Positions 54,904 to 63,369 of a stretch of DNA of 64,000 nt are shown here, piece by piece. The position numbers were made by a program, and so were the translations under genes. The notes beneath the pieces were generated by a model. It was given only the letters and a program-made list of their open reading frames with translations, was not told the DNA's origin and searched no databases. The DNA is taken from NCBI GenBank assembly GCA_913061235.1, contig CAJXTB010000032.1, positions 1 through 64,000 of the forward strand, read 5' to 3'. Position 1 is the stretch's first letter, and each line of letters opens with the position of its first letter. The stretch is from an uncultured Pseudomonadota bacterium. GTDB taxonomy: Bacteria; Myxococcota_A; UBA796; GCA-2862545.

Positions 54904-55503
54904 TCACTGACTCGGACGCTGGCTTCCAGACGCCGCACGCTCTGTGCGCTCTTCCGACGACAGCTCGCCGTCTTCATCTATGTCGAAGTACAGAGCAGAG
55001 GCGTCTCCGACGGACTGTGCCAGGGTGTCGTGTAGCGGACTTCCCGGCTCCACGTCCGACAGGGGTTGCGCCAGCTCGAGCCACGACGGAAACGCAAGTT
55101 CGGCAACGTAGCCGTCTCCGTGGGCGTGTAGATCCACATCTTCGGGGACCAGTCGGACCTCGGGTACCGTGAGCTGCAGACGGACCGTACGCCCATCGTC
55201 TGCGATGCCTTGGTAGCGAATGTCCCCCCCGAAATGAAGGGTGACACGGCGCCAGTCCCCTTCAGGTATCTCCAAGCTATCGTTCCCCAGCAAGTCGAAC
55301 GTTTCGCCAACGTTGGTCCGAAACACGTTTCCGTCGTCATCGCGAACGCCAACTCCGTTGAGTCGAACCTGGCCCGATGTCAGCGTGATTCCTGCACTTC
55401 GTGCCGTGGTGATGGTCGTCAGGCTGGGGTTGCCCACGCTGATGCCTTCATGAACGGTTTCAGCGGAACACGCTGCGAGAATTATCAGGAGCAAACATCT
55501 CAT
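54904..55503 (-). CDS. Lipoprotein with EF-hand-like C-terminus
   Basis: 199 residues. Lipobox Cys12 (LIILAAC), a beta-rich domain (ITLTSGQVRLNGVGVRD, WRRVTLHFGGDIRYQG) reminiscent of DUF4382-type lipoproteins, and near the end DIDEDGELSSEE, which looks like a calcium loop. The start overlaps the TIGR02147 stop by 4 bp, so the two are one operon. A surface lipoprotein is inferred. Confidence 0.75.
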   Translation of the reverse strand: MRCLLLIILAACSAETVHEGISVGNPSLTTITTARSAGITLTSGQVRLNGVGVRDDDGNVFRTNVGETFDLLGNDSLEIPEGDWRRVTLHFGGDIRYQGIADDGRTVRLQLTVPEVRLVPEDVDLHAHGDGYVAELAFPSWLELAQPLSDVEPGSPLHDTLAQSVGDASALYFDIDEDGELSSEERTERAASGSQRPSQ

Positions 55504-56354
55504 CCATCACTCCGACGCGACAACGGGAACAGCTGCATGTTGAACTGGTAGACCTCTTCCGCAGGGGCCTCACTCGCATCACACAGGTTGAGAATATGCT
55601 CCTGAAACCGCGCGAGCTCCTGTTTTAACTCGGGAACCAGCGAACGAGGGATTGCCGCGGTCACCGCCCCCAAGTGCCGCGCGTCCGACGCCGTGCGCTC
55701 CATGCTCTGTGCCCCCAACGCAATCATGCCCTGGTGGTAGTTGTGCACGGCCAGCTGTCCAGCCTCGTGTGGGGTGGTCAGGCTGACATTCGTAGGCTCG
55801 ACCCGACTGTCCGCGTGACGAACCAGCAACCCAAGCTCGAAGAGAAGGTCCAAGGCGTGTTGGGCGTCCGATTCATCAATCTGAGGCACCAAGTGTGCAG
55901 CGACCCACGACGCCGATGCTTCAAACTCCGGCAAGCGAGCCAGCTCATGTGTGGCGGCCACCCACCACGTGGAGAGCAGCTCGAAGGCTCCCATTTCGAG
56001 GGGCCGTGCATCGCGAAAGCGGCGCGTGGCGGCGATCGCAGCCCAAATGCTATTGCGCTTTTCATCGCTGGCGGCGGCCTCGAACTCGACGATGAGTCGG
56101 AAGAACATCGCGTCATCGTCGTCGAGGTTGAGCGCGCTCACCACACCGTCCATTGTACGATCGGTGAGGTTGCGTTTGCCTTGCATCACCAGCAGGAGCA
56201 GGCTTGGATTGGATAGGCCCGCCCTTCGGGCGAACAGACGATGGCTGTATCGTGGGTTTACCTGCTGCTTATGGCTAAACCAATCGGACAGAAAGGTCCG
56301 ATGATTCAAGTAGTCGAACACACAGGGCGGCGTGGCGTCGGTGGCAGGCTTCAT
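55500..56354 (-). CDS. TIGR02147 family protein
   Basis: 284 residues. N-terminal FDYLNHRTFLSDWFSHKQQ and YSHRLFARRAGLSNPSLLLL are typical of TIGR02147 proteins, whose N-terminus looks like a helix-turn-helix; members are abundant in Fibrobacteres and deltaproteobacteria and usually sit beside a lipoprotein, as here. C-terminal: LKQELARFQEHILNLCDASE. Regulation of the adjacent lipoprotein is inferred. The ATG at 56354 has AAGGAT some distance upstream, so the start is moderately certain. Confidence 0.85.
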   Translation of the reverse strand: MKPATDATPPCVFDYLNHRTFLSDWFSHKQQVNPRYSHRLFARRAGLSNPSLLLLVMQGKRNLTDRTMDGVVSALNLDDDDAMFFRLIVEFEAAASDEKRNSIWAAIAATRRFRDARPLEMGAFELLSTWWVAATHELARLPEFEASASWVAAHLVPQIDESDAQHALDLLFELGLLVRHADSRVEPTNVSLTTPHEAGQLAVHNYHQGMIALGAQSMERTASDARHLGAVTAAIPRSLVPELKQELARFQEHILNLCDASEAPAEEVYQFNMQLFPLSRRSDG

Positions 56355-56429
56355 GACGATGTCTATCCTTGCCAGTGTTGGCCCGTAGATGCCCATTCAT
56401 ACACTGTATTCGCTGTGAATACGGACGGT

Positions 56430-57746
56430 TTATGGCTGACGTTCCAAGGTGACAATCCAGATGTTCCCGGTTGTCCGTGCGCCGCCGCCCACAGCGATGG
56501 TTGCTTGGTTACCGTCGACTCCGAGCAGCGACAATGAACGTCCCCAGCGCCCGAGCATGGGCGTGGAGACCCCGGGAATCTGCTGCTCGCCCCACTTCAC
56601 TTGGCTGTCGACCTGGCCGGTGGATGTCAGCGTCAACGCATACAGTGCGCCGGCGTCTTCGAAGGTGTCGTCGTCTCGATTCGCGCCACTGACCACCACG
56701 GGGACGTCACTAAAGGGCAACACAATGACCGCGTGGCCAAAGTTGTCATTGGCGTCGAGCACGCTTGTGAATCCGCCGAGACCATTGCCAATTGACGTAC
56801 CACTCAGTGCGCTGCCCGTGTCGTCCAGCAGCACCACCCAGGTCCGGCCGCGGCCGTCGTCGGCTGCAAATGCGCCAACGACGATGTCCGGCCAGCCGTC
56901 ACCATTGACGTCGCCCACAGGTGCGATGCTACGACCTCCGAAGCCGTCGTCTGTCGTCAATGAGAGCTCGTCGACCCCAATGCTTCCGACCGTCGTCAGC
57001 TCGCCGGTGGGAGACGTTGACAACCAGGTCAGCTCCCCCGCACCTCTGCCCGCATTCGGGTTGCCTGCGGCAATCTCGGCAATCCCGTCCCCGTCAAAGT
57101 CGTAGGTGCTGCTTAGGGCCCACGCATCGACGAGACCGTCGTGCTGAACGGCATCGCGCACGGTGCCATCGGCGTTGAGGAACAGCACGAAGAGCGTGCC
57201 GGTCGTGGGAGACGACGTGATGAGGTCGGGTACTCCGTCACTGTCGAGGTCTCCTGGCGCTGCGAATGCGTAGCCAAAAAAGCCGCCCTCGGGCAGTGGC
57301 TGTTCGAGGTGTGCACTCAATCCGCCTTCAACTGCCGATACCTTCTGAACGTCGCGAATATCGTTGTCGGACGTCAGAAAGAGCACGTAAAAGGCACCCG
57401 CATCGGTCGCACCGTCATCGTCCGAGCGCCCCCCGACAACAAGGTCGCCGACGCCGTCACCATCCACATCTCCGACGGCAATGTGGGCTCTGGCAAAGCG
57501 GTCTCCAGAGTCTAAGCGGCCCGTAAGCAATGGGTGAGAGCCATCGATGAGCTGCGCGTCGATGGGCACTGGGATGGGCATGGTGGTAGCCGCCGTGTCC
57601 GTGTCCGTGTCCGTGTCCGTGTCCGTGTCCGTGTCCGTGTCCGTGTCCGGGTCGCCTAGTTCGGTTCCGTCGGTACCCGAGTCGTCGACGCTGAGACTTG
57701 GGTCGGTGCAGGCACAAAAGAAGGACAGGGCGAGGATGTATTTCAC
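56430..57746 (-). CDS. FG-GAP repeat lipoprotein
   Basis: 438 residues from the GTG at 57746, with AGGAG five bases upstream. Lipobox Cys (ALSFFCAC), a long Asp-Thr linker, then integrin-alpha-like FG-GAP blades with calcium loops: VGDVDGDGVGDLVVGG, PGDLDSDGVPDLITSS, TYDFDGDGIAEIAAG, VGDVNGDGWPDIVVGA. These make a beta-propeller for ligand binding on the cell surface. No catalytic domain. No operon partner; the next gene upstream is far away. Confidence 0.92.
   Translation of the reverse strand: MKYILALSFFCACTDPSLSVDDSGTDGTELGDPDTDTDTDTDTDTDTDTDTAATTMPIPVPIDAQLIDGSHPLLTGRLDSGDRFARAHIAVGDVDGDGVGDLVVGGRSDDDGATDAGAFYVLFLTSDNDIRDVQKVSAVEGGLSAHLEQPLPEGGFFGYAFAAPGDLDSDGVPDLITSSPTTGTLFVLFLNADGTVRDAVQHDGLVDAWALSSTYDFDGDGIAEIAAGNPNAGRGAGELTWLSTSPTGELTTVGSIGVDELSLTTDDGFGGRSIAPVGDVNGDGWPDIVVGAFAADDGRGRTWVVLLDDTGSALSGTSIGNGLGGFTSVLDANDNFGHAVIVLPFSDVPVVVSGANRDDDTFEDAGALYALTLTSTGQVDSQVKWGEQQIPGVSTPMLGRWGRSLSLLGVDGNQATIAVGGGARTTGNIWIVTLERQP
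57595..57648. repeat. Hexanucleotide array, nine GTGTCC units
   Basis: Nine exact GTGTCC units encode the Asp-Thr linker of the FG-GAP lipoprotein on the minus strand. It is the longest perfect array in the window and a likely site of length variation. Confidence 0.92.
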
Positions 57747-58171
57747 GTGGACTCCTGGATGTACCTACGACCTATTCGGGGCGTGAAATGTGGTTTGAAC
57801 GTTTCGTATCCGCCGAAGATACTGAGCCCGGTTCCTACCGATGTCAGACAGGACCGGAACGGTACGCCAACCACAGTTCGCTAGTCGAAGGCGATGAGGT
57901 CCACTTCGAGTCGGAACGCGCCGTCCACGGACAGCTCAGACGTGAACTCCATGTACAGGGATTTCTTCACTTTCCTGCGCTCGCGCATGCTCGTCGATCG
58001 CTTCGAAACGGGCCATCGGAGTCGTCTATTAGGGAGTTCAGAGAGAATGGGCGAGGTGTGATGATGTCGGGACGCAGTCGTTGCGCAGGGGAAGCTAAGC
58101 GCGTGCATGGGCGGCGCAGCCCGGGTCAACCTGGAGCGGCACCGCTGTAATGTCCGCGTGCCGCACCCCCC
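57747..58171. other. 425-bp stretch without a recognised gene
   Basis: No convincing gene. On the minus strand 57881-57985 reads SLYMEFTSELSVDGAFRLEV then a stop, which looks like the end of a beta-rich secreted protein, but nothing upstream supports it and codon use is poor. It may be a remnant. The promoter of the FG-GAP gene must lie at its left end. Confidence 0.4.
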
Positions 58172-59323
58172 TCACAGCCAGCGCCGTAGCACTCGTACGG
58201 CCACCGCATGGGCCCGGCGCTTCCACCGCCAGTCCGCCCGAGGATGCCGAATCCTCTGGCTGCCAGGGTCGACCCGCAGGTCCGCAAACACGGTGGCCAC
58301 GGCGCTCACCACCCGAGCGTCCTCGGTCGCCAGCATCGCCTCAGTGACGACATCGTGCGCTGCATTATCTAAGTTGTAGCTACCGAAAATTGCGAGGCTG
58401 TCGTCGACCAAGACGAGCTTGCTGTGCTCTCCGCCCGCCACTTCGTGCACCGCGACACCGGCGCCGAGAAGTGCTGGGTAGTCGAGGGCCGCCGCCAGCC
58501 ACGAGCTCTCCATACCGCCAAGGGCATCGGGGCCGGAGTGGAACACCTCCACAACCACACCACGCCGGGCTGCACCCAGGATGGCTGCACGCAGGTTCGC
58601 TTCGGGCTTCACGTAGAAGCTGGAGATGGACACAGAGCGTCGTGCCGCATCGATACTGCGGATGAGGCCGTCGGTGATGGGGTTGGCGAGGCCCCGACGG
58701 AGGGGGGCGAACGGCGTGGGGTCTGCGCTCGGGTCGAACCACCACCACTCGAAGCGAAGGGGGTCGTCGCCTAGCGGGCGCGGGTCGAGGCGTTCAGGTT
58801 GCGAATCAGGGATGACCGCCTGGAGTGCGGCCAGGAAGGTCTCCACCACGGGCCCATCCAGAAGCGCGGAGAACTCCCCCCAAGACTCGAAGGAGTGGTG
58901 TGAAAGGTTGCTGCTGGCGAACAGCGCTGGGCCGCTCTCACACAGCTGAATCTTCACGTGATGGCCGCCCCCCACCAGTCTTCGAGTCCAAGTTGTTGGA
59001 GATGTCCACACGACCTGCACGCCGCGTGCCTCGGCTTCGGCGAACCACCCATCAACGCGGCGGGTCTCTGTCGGGCCCCACGCGGATGCGCCCAGCCACT
59101 GTCCGAACCAGTCGACGACGAGGGTGCAGCGAACGCCGCGCTCGGCGGCGTCTCCGAGGGCGGCGAGCACGTCATGGCCCACGGTGTCGGGGCCGACGTA
59201 GTAAGTGGAGCTGTACAGGAACCGTTTGGCGCGGCGAATCATGGCCAGGCGGGCGTCCCATTCGGCTGTCCTGCTACGGAGTGGCTCGAACGAGGATGCG
59301 AAGACTTCGACCGGACTGGGCAT
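58172..59323 (-). CDS. Phospholipase D-like (cardiolipin synthase-like) protein
   Basis: 383 residues from the ATG at 59323 (GGAAA upstream; ATG 59338 or TTG 59380 are alternatives). Two PLD-type halves. The second HKD is intact: GEHSKLVLVDDSLAIFGSYN. The first reads HHVKIQLCESGPALFASSN, with Glu in place of the usual Asp. No signal peptide is clear; the N-terminus is EVFASSFEPLRSRTAEWDAR. It could transfer phosphatidyl groups or be a nuclease-like relative. C-terminus is Arg-rich (RWKRRAHAVAVRVLRRWL). Confidence 0.85.
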   Translation of the reverse strand: MPSPVEVFASSFEPLRSRTAEWDARLAMIRRAKRFLYSSTYYVGPDTVGHDVLAALGDAAERGVRCTLVVDWFGQWLGASAWGPTETRRVDGWFAEAEARGVQVVWTSPTTWTRRLVGGGHHVKIQLCESGPALFASSNLSHHSFESWGEFSALLDGPVVETFLAALQAVIPDSQPERLDPRPLGDDPLRFEWWWFDPSADPTPFAPLRRGLANPITDGLIRSIDAARRSVSISSFYVKPEANLRAAILGAARRGVVVEVFHSGPDALGGMESSWLAAALDYPALLGAGVAVHEVAGGEHSKLVLVDDSLAIFGSYNLDNAAHDVVTEAMLATEDARVVSAVATVFADLRVDPGSQRIRHPRADWRWKRRAHAVAVRVLRRWL

Positions 59324-60144
59324 GAGTTTCCGTTGCATTGTGACGGCTGGGCTTGTCCGTAGTGTGAACTGCAGCGCCAAGATGTAGGCGCCTAGCCCCC
59401 GGTGTTGTCAACGACGGGCACCCTCGTCTCGAGGGATGCGACTGCGGACGATGTAGCGCAATGGGACTGCCACAGCGGCGAGGGTCCGGAGCAACGCGGG
59501 CGTCTCGAACACGCGCATGGGGATGATTTGGACCGGTTGCCCCTCATTACGGGAGGGCCCGCCTCTTGGGGTTGCGTGGAGACTCCTCTGGGCAGATCTG
59601 CGCCCCCGGGGCGGTCATGGCGATGGTGGTGGCCGTAGGGCCACTTTGCCTGAATGAGTCACTCTGGCAGCTGGAGCCGCATTCGCCGATTCGGAGGCGA
59701 CGGTCTGGATTGGCTGAGCACGATTGCAGCGCTGCCAAACGGAAACCTCGCTATTGGGGGCATGTTCTGGAGCACGCTGAACGGGGTTCCGATGCGCTGG
59801 TGTCCGGCCTTACCCCCCAGGAGTACGGCGATGGCATCGTCATCATCGCAAACGCCTCGGGTACGCCACTGTATGCGGGCGCAGTGCCTGAGGCCGGGTA
59901 GCAACCAGACTCACCACTTGGCAGTCCGCGGCAGTACTCTGGTCGCGCCCAGCTCGTTCTCCGGCAGCTTGTCCTTCAGTGCAAAACCTGAGACGGACTC
60001 CGGGCCAGGTCGACCAGGTTGGTCGTGAGCCTTCGCAAAGGTCACTCTGAATCACCCAAGTCCCGACTTCACACTTCTTCACAGTGCGCTCAACAGTGGC
60101 GCAACACGGGGGACGCATCTGGAGGGGGAACCTAGGAGGGTTTA
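59324..60144. other. Long non-coding stretch containing one gene remnant
   Basis: About 820 bp without an intact gene. It holds the 5' flank of the PLD-like gene, the beta-propeller remnant at 59654-59901, and the promoter of the His-rich operon (GGAGGG just before 60145). Nothing else is recognised. Confidence 0.6.
59654..59901 (+). pseudogene. Frameshifted fragment of a secreted beta-propeller protein
   Basis: Reads FGGDGLDWLSTIAALPNGNL, then AIGGMFWSTLNG in one frame, and after about 59787 GSDALVSGLTPQEYGDGIVI, then IANASGTPLYAGA in another frame, to a TAG at 59899. Joined, it is one blade and a half of the SBBP-type repeat (GGxGxD...IAxxxxGN...GGxFxxTL...GsDAlVxxL). It lacks start and signal peptide and has a frameshift, so it is a relic. 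Confidence 0.65.
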
Positions 60145-60648
60145 ATGTTCGGAATACTACTCGGAACGGTCTGTTTGTTCGGTCTTATCGGCGTGGCCAA
60201 GAGCCATCGCCACCGGCACCACTATCACCACGGCCACTGTGAAGGCCGGGGCTATCGAGGCGGCCCACATCGTCGAGGACGTCGAGGACGTTCAGGACGT
60301 CGAGGACGGGGCTTTGACCGGGCCATGGGCGAGGCCGTCAAGCGCGGTCTGCACGTGGACCGCGACCAAGAAGACCTCGTTGACCACGCGCTCGGTGACG
60401 TTCGCGACTCGCTGCGCGAATTCAAAGACGTCATGAAGGAGAGCCGGCAGGACGCAGCAGCAGCCTTCGAAGGCGACACGGTCGATGACGCCGCACTGGA
60501 TGCCATCTTCGAGACCCAAGATGCTGCACTCACCCAAACGCGCCGGCAAGTTGTGTCGGCGCTCAAACAAATCCACGCCGTGCTCGATGACGAGCAGCGC
60601 GCCACCGCTGTTCAGTGGTTGGCGAGCGGCCCCACCTGGAGGCGATAG
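60145..60648 (+). CDS. Spy/CpxP-like His-rich exported protein
   Basis: 167 residues. Hydrophobic N-terminus (MFGILLGTVCLFGLIGVA), then SHRHRHHYHHGHC, an Arg/Gly-rich segment (RRGRRGRSGRRGRG, made by 9-bp gtcgaggac repeats) and a helical domain (about 85-165: LREFKDVMKESRQDAAAAFE, LKQIHAVLDDEQRATAVQWL) like the four-helix Spy/CpxP/CnrX periplasmic sensors. The His cluster suggests metal binding. GGAGG precedes the ATG. It heads a four-gene operon with a small His-containing protein, a regulator and a kinase. Confidence 0.78.
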   Translation: MFGILLGTVCLFGLIGVAKSHRHRHHYHHGHCEGRGYRGGPHRRGRRGRSGRRGRGFDRAMGEAVKRGLHVDRDQEDLVDHALGDVRDSLREFKDVMKESRQDAAAAFEGDTVDDAALDAIFETQDAALTQTRRQVVSALKQIHAVLDDEQRATAVQWLASGPTWRR

Positions 60649-60650
60649 TC

Positions 60651-60833
60651 ATGCGTCGTACACTTCTAGTCTTGTTGTTAGCCATGGGAATGGTGCTCGG
60701 ATTCGGCAGCACCGCGGTGCGCCTCGCCTTTGGCGGGTACCATCACGGTCCTCACGCCTGCTCCCAGGCAGACGGCCCTACCTGGGGCCGGCACAACCGA
60801 CACAATCGCGTAGAATCAGCCCCCGAGCCGTAG
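60651..60833 (+). CDS. Small exported His-rich protein
   Basis: 60 residues. Signal-like helix (RRTLLVLLLAMGMVLGFGST), then GGYHHGPHACSQADG and GRHNRHN. The HHGPHAC motif has metal-binding residues. GGAGG lies upstream inside the end of the preceding gene; its TAG touches the ATG of the regulator (TAGATG). It is probably a periplasmic metal carrier or an accessory of the sensor (inference). Confidence 0.7.
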   Translation: MRRTLLVLLLAMGMVLGFGSTAVRLAFGGYHHGPHACSQADGPTWGRHNRHNRVESAPEP

Positions 60834-61520
60834 ATGCCCACCCGTGTTCTTCTCATTGATGACGACCCGAAGCTGCATGCGCTTCTTCAGACCTACCTGG
60901 CCCCGCACGAGGTAGTTCTGGCGCATGCTCCTGACGGTCGACGCGGCTTGGCTGCGGTGGCGGAGGGCGGCGTCGACCTCATCGTACTGGACGTCATGAT
61001 GCCCGGCATGGACGGGCTCGACGTGCTGCGCGCTCTCCGCAAGACCTCCGCCCTACCCGTCATTATGCTCACGGCGCGGGGAGACGAGGCAGACCGGGTG
61101 GTGGGGCTGGAACTGGGTGCTGATGACTACTTGAGCAAGCCGGTCTACCCGCGAGAATTGCTGGCGCGCATTCGCGCCGTACTGCGTCGCGTCGCCCCAC
61201 GACTGGAGGCGGAGCGAATCATCGTGGCAGACCTAGAGATTGATGTGAACCGGCGCAGCGCGCGCATTGGGGCCAACGAACTCGTCCTGACGGCGCTGGA
61301 GTTCGACCTACTCTTGGCCCTTGCAAGCCGCGCGGGTCGCGTCATCTCTCGGGACGCCCTGTGGGAAGCAGCGGGACGTGGCGAGGTTCGCGTTGGTGAC
61401 CGCACCGTAGACGTACACGTGTCTCGTCTGCGTGCGAAACTTGGCGACGACGCTCGCAATCCGAGCCGTCTGCAGACCGTTCGTGGCATGGGCTACATGC
61501 TCGTCAGAGGGCCGGGATGA
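60834..61520 (+). CDS. OmpR/PhoB-family response regulator (CpxR-like)
   Basis: 228 residues. Receiver: LLIDDDPKLH, Asp53 in IVLDVMMPGMDGLDVL, TARGDEADR, LSKPVYPRELLARI. Output: winged helix (ELVLTALEFDLLLALASRAG, GDRTVDVHVSRLRAKLGDD, LQTVRGMGYMLV). The start follows the previous stop without a gap; its end overlaps the kinase start by 4 bp (ATGA). With the Spy-like gene, the layout copies cpxP-cpxR-cpxA. Probable target: its own operon. Confidence 0.93.
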   Translation: MPTRVLLIDDDPKLHALLQTYLAPHEVVLAHAPDGRRGLAAVAEGGVDLIVLDVMMPGMDGLDVLRALRKTSALPVIMLTARGDEADRVVGLELGADDYLSKPVYPRELLARIRAVLRRVAPRLEAERIIVADLEIDVNRRSARIGANELVLTALEFDLLLALASRAGRVISRDALWEAAGRGEVRVGDRTVDVHVSRLRAKLGDDARNPSRLQTVRGMGYMLVRGPG

Positions 61521-62596
61521 GGCGTCGTAGACACGGGCCACACTGGCGCCACCGGCACGGACACCCCCACCCACATGGACATCCACCCCATCGCTTCGGC
61601 GGTCGTTTAGGGCCTCGTCCTTGGCAAATCGCACGCGGCATCCATCGCCAAGTGTTCGGGCTCACCATCATCGCCCTCAGCATCGGAGCCGGTGGTGGCT
61701 GGCTCCTGCACAGTGCATGGGTCCACGGCTGGTCTTTGGGCCGCTTTGCCTGTGCTGCGAGTGTTGTCGTGGGGCTGGCATGGCCCTTCGCGTGGTTGGC
61801 AACGGTGCGAATTGCACGCCCCATGTGGGAAGTGGCGAAGATTGCTCGCGAGCTTAGAGGCGGCCGCTTGCGCAGTCGTGAAGAGCTGACCACCGGAGAG
61901 CACGAGGTCGGAGAGGTGGCTAGAGCGCTTCGGGACATGTCAGACCGCGTGGCTGAGCAGCTCAGCGCCCAACGTGCCCTACTCGCTGCCGTATCTCACG
62001 AGCTTCGCAGCCCACTGGGTCGTGTGCGTATCCTTGTCGAGCTGGCCCGTGAGGGACGCGCTCCCGACAACCTGCACGACGACCTTCAGAGCGAAATCGA
62101 CGGCATGGACTCCCTCGTCGCAGACCTCCTCACCGCAGCGCGCATCGACTTCGAGGCTGTGTCTCCCCTGCCCTTTGACGTTGTCGAGCTCGCCAGCCGC
62201 AGCCTGACGGACGCCGGCCTGGACGCCAACAATCTGTCCGTTCACGGAGAGGCAACTACCTTGGTGGCCGACAGCACCCTGGTCGCATGGGCCCTGCGAA
62301 CGCTCATCGACAACGCCATTCGCTACGGCGGCAGCGTTGTGGAGCTGTCCATCACCCAAGACGGTGACCAGCTGATTGTCGCCGTACAAGACGATGGCCC
62401 CGGCTTTGCGGAAGGCGAAGAAGAACAAGCGTTTCAGCCGTTCTGGCGTCGCTCACCCGACCAGGAGGTGGCCGGCGTAGGGCTTGGACTCGCACTGGTC
62501 CGGCAAATCGCTCAGGCACACGGCGGGACAGCCAGCGCGACCAACCGGCCCAGCGGCGGCGCTCGTGTACAGATGGCGTTCAACAACCCAATCTAA
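61517..62596 (+). CDS. Sensor histidine kinase with His-rich N-terminus
   Basis: 359 residues. The first 26 residues hold nine His (HGPHWRHRHGHPHPHGHPPH) before the first membrane helix (FGLTIIALSIGAGGGWLL); a second helix follows after only about ten residues (CAASVVVGLAWPFAWLA), so there is almost no periplasmic sensor loop. HAMP-like segment, H-box AAVSHELRSPLGRVRI with His161, N-box RTLIDNAIRYGG, and DDGPGF, GVGLGLALVRQ. The His tail on the cytoplasmic side could bind metal directly. A weak terminator overlaps its stop. Confidence 0.92.
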   Translation: MRRRRHGPHWRHRHGHPHPHGHPPHRFGGRLGPRPWQIARGIHRQVFGLTIIALSIGAGGGWLLHSAWVHGWSLGRFACAASVVVGLAWPFAWLATVRIARPMWEVAKIARELRGGRLRSREELTTGEHEVGEVARALRDMSDRVAEQLSAQRALLAAVSHELRSPLGRVRILVELAREGRAPDNLHDDLQSEIDGMDSLVADLLTAARIDFEAVSPLPFDVVELASRSLTDAGLDANNLSVHGEATTLVADSTLVAWALRTLIDNAIRYGGSVVELSITQDGDQLIVAVQDDGPGFAEGEEEQAFQPFWRRSPDQEVAGVGLGLALVRQIAQAHGGTASATNRPSGGARVQMAFNNPI

Positions 62597-62608
62597 CGGT
62601 AGATTTTT
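62590..62608 (+). terminator. Weak intrinsic terminator of the His-rich operon
   Basis: AATCTA, four-base loop, TAGATT, then TTT: a 6-bp AT-rich stem with T-tract that overlaps the kinase stop codon. Short, so efficiency is uncertain. Confidence 0.5.
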
Positions 62609-62685
62609 CGGCTGCCGGGCTCAACAATACCGGGCGAGACGAACTCAACCGGATGCACCGCAATCAGTGGTATGGAGGAGACGCC

Positions 62686-63276
62686 ATGAACCACACCCTT
62701 GCTCTCATCCTCCTTCTCCCTGCGCTCACACAGGCTGCGGAGCTGCCCTGTGAACTCAATCCGGCAGATGCGCTGGTGTTTGATGGGGTCACGTTTGCCC
62801 TGGGAAACCGAGCCTTTGCCGACCGGGTTGTGCGCTACCGCCCCGGGGCTGGCGTTGGCCCCGAGTACAGCTTCGCAAATACGGCCATCGGAATGCCCAA
62901 CTGGGCCGACGGAGTGGGCGCCGTCTCACTGGGCTACCGCACCGAAACGCAGCCCGCAGCACTAGTTCTCGGCTTCACCCAAGCCGCTATCTTCAACGGT
63001 CCCGGTGCAGACCTCTACGTGTTCGAGGTCGGGCCTGTCGTTGAGGCCACAGACGTCAGTCTTAGTGTCGACGGACGCGATTGGGTGTCCGTTGGCCGCA
63101 TTGAAGGGGCCACTCGCGCCATCGACCTCGACGACGTGCCCGGAAGCCAACCGGGCGCAGCCTACAGGTACATCAAGTTGGTAAATGCCGGCGGCCGCTC
63201 GAGTGCGCCCTACGCAGGCGCCGACATCGACGCTGTGGGCATTATGGGCGCGTGCCCGGCACCACGAGAGATCTAG
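62686..63276 (+). CDS. Secreted beta-sandwich protein of cell-surface type
   Basis: 196 residues. Signal peptide (LALILLLPALTQA). The mature part has NTAIGMPNWADGVGAVSLGY, NGPGADLYVFEVGPVVEATD, SVDGRDWVSVGRIEG and AYRYIKLVNAGGRSSAPYAG ending ADIDAVGIMG, a pattern seen in secreted beta-sandwich proteins of cyanobacteria and other envelope-rich bacteria, similar to discoidin-like modules. Two Cys at opposite ends may pair. GGAGGAG precedes the ATG at 62686. Function unknown; surface location inferred. Confidence 0.8.
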   Translation: MNHTLALILLLPALTQAAELPCELNPADALVFDGVTFALGNRAFADRVVRYRPGAGVGPEYSFANTAIGMPNWADGVGAVSLGYRTETQPAALVLGFTQAAIFNGPGADLYVFEVGPVVEATDVSLSVDGRDWVSVGRIEGATRAIDLDDVPGSQPGAAYRYIKLVNAGGRSSAPYAGADIDAVGIMGACPAPREI

Positions 63277-63369
63277 GGACACCGAGAATCGGGAAACCAC
63301 AACAAGTACCCACCCAATACGGGAACCGACGCATGGCTTGCTGGTTGTGACACGACCCGACCAACACGG

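Noticed and set aside
54774-54977. Possible small minus-strand gene after glgX
   Set aside because: It overlaps the end of the lipoprotein gene in another frame, and no domain is recognisable.
60272-60310. 9-bp repeat (gtcgaggac) as a regulatory element
   Set aside because: It lies in the coding frame of the Spy-like protein and simply makes its Arg/Gly-rich segment.
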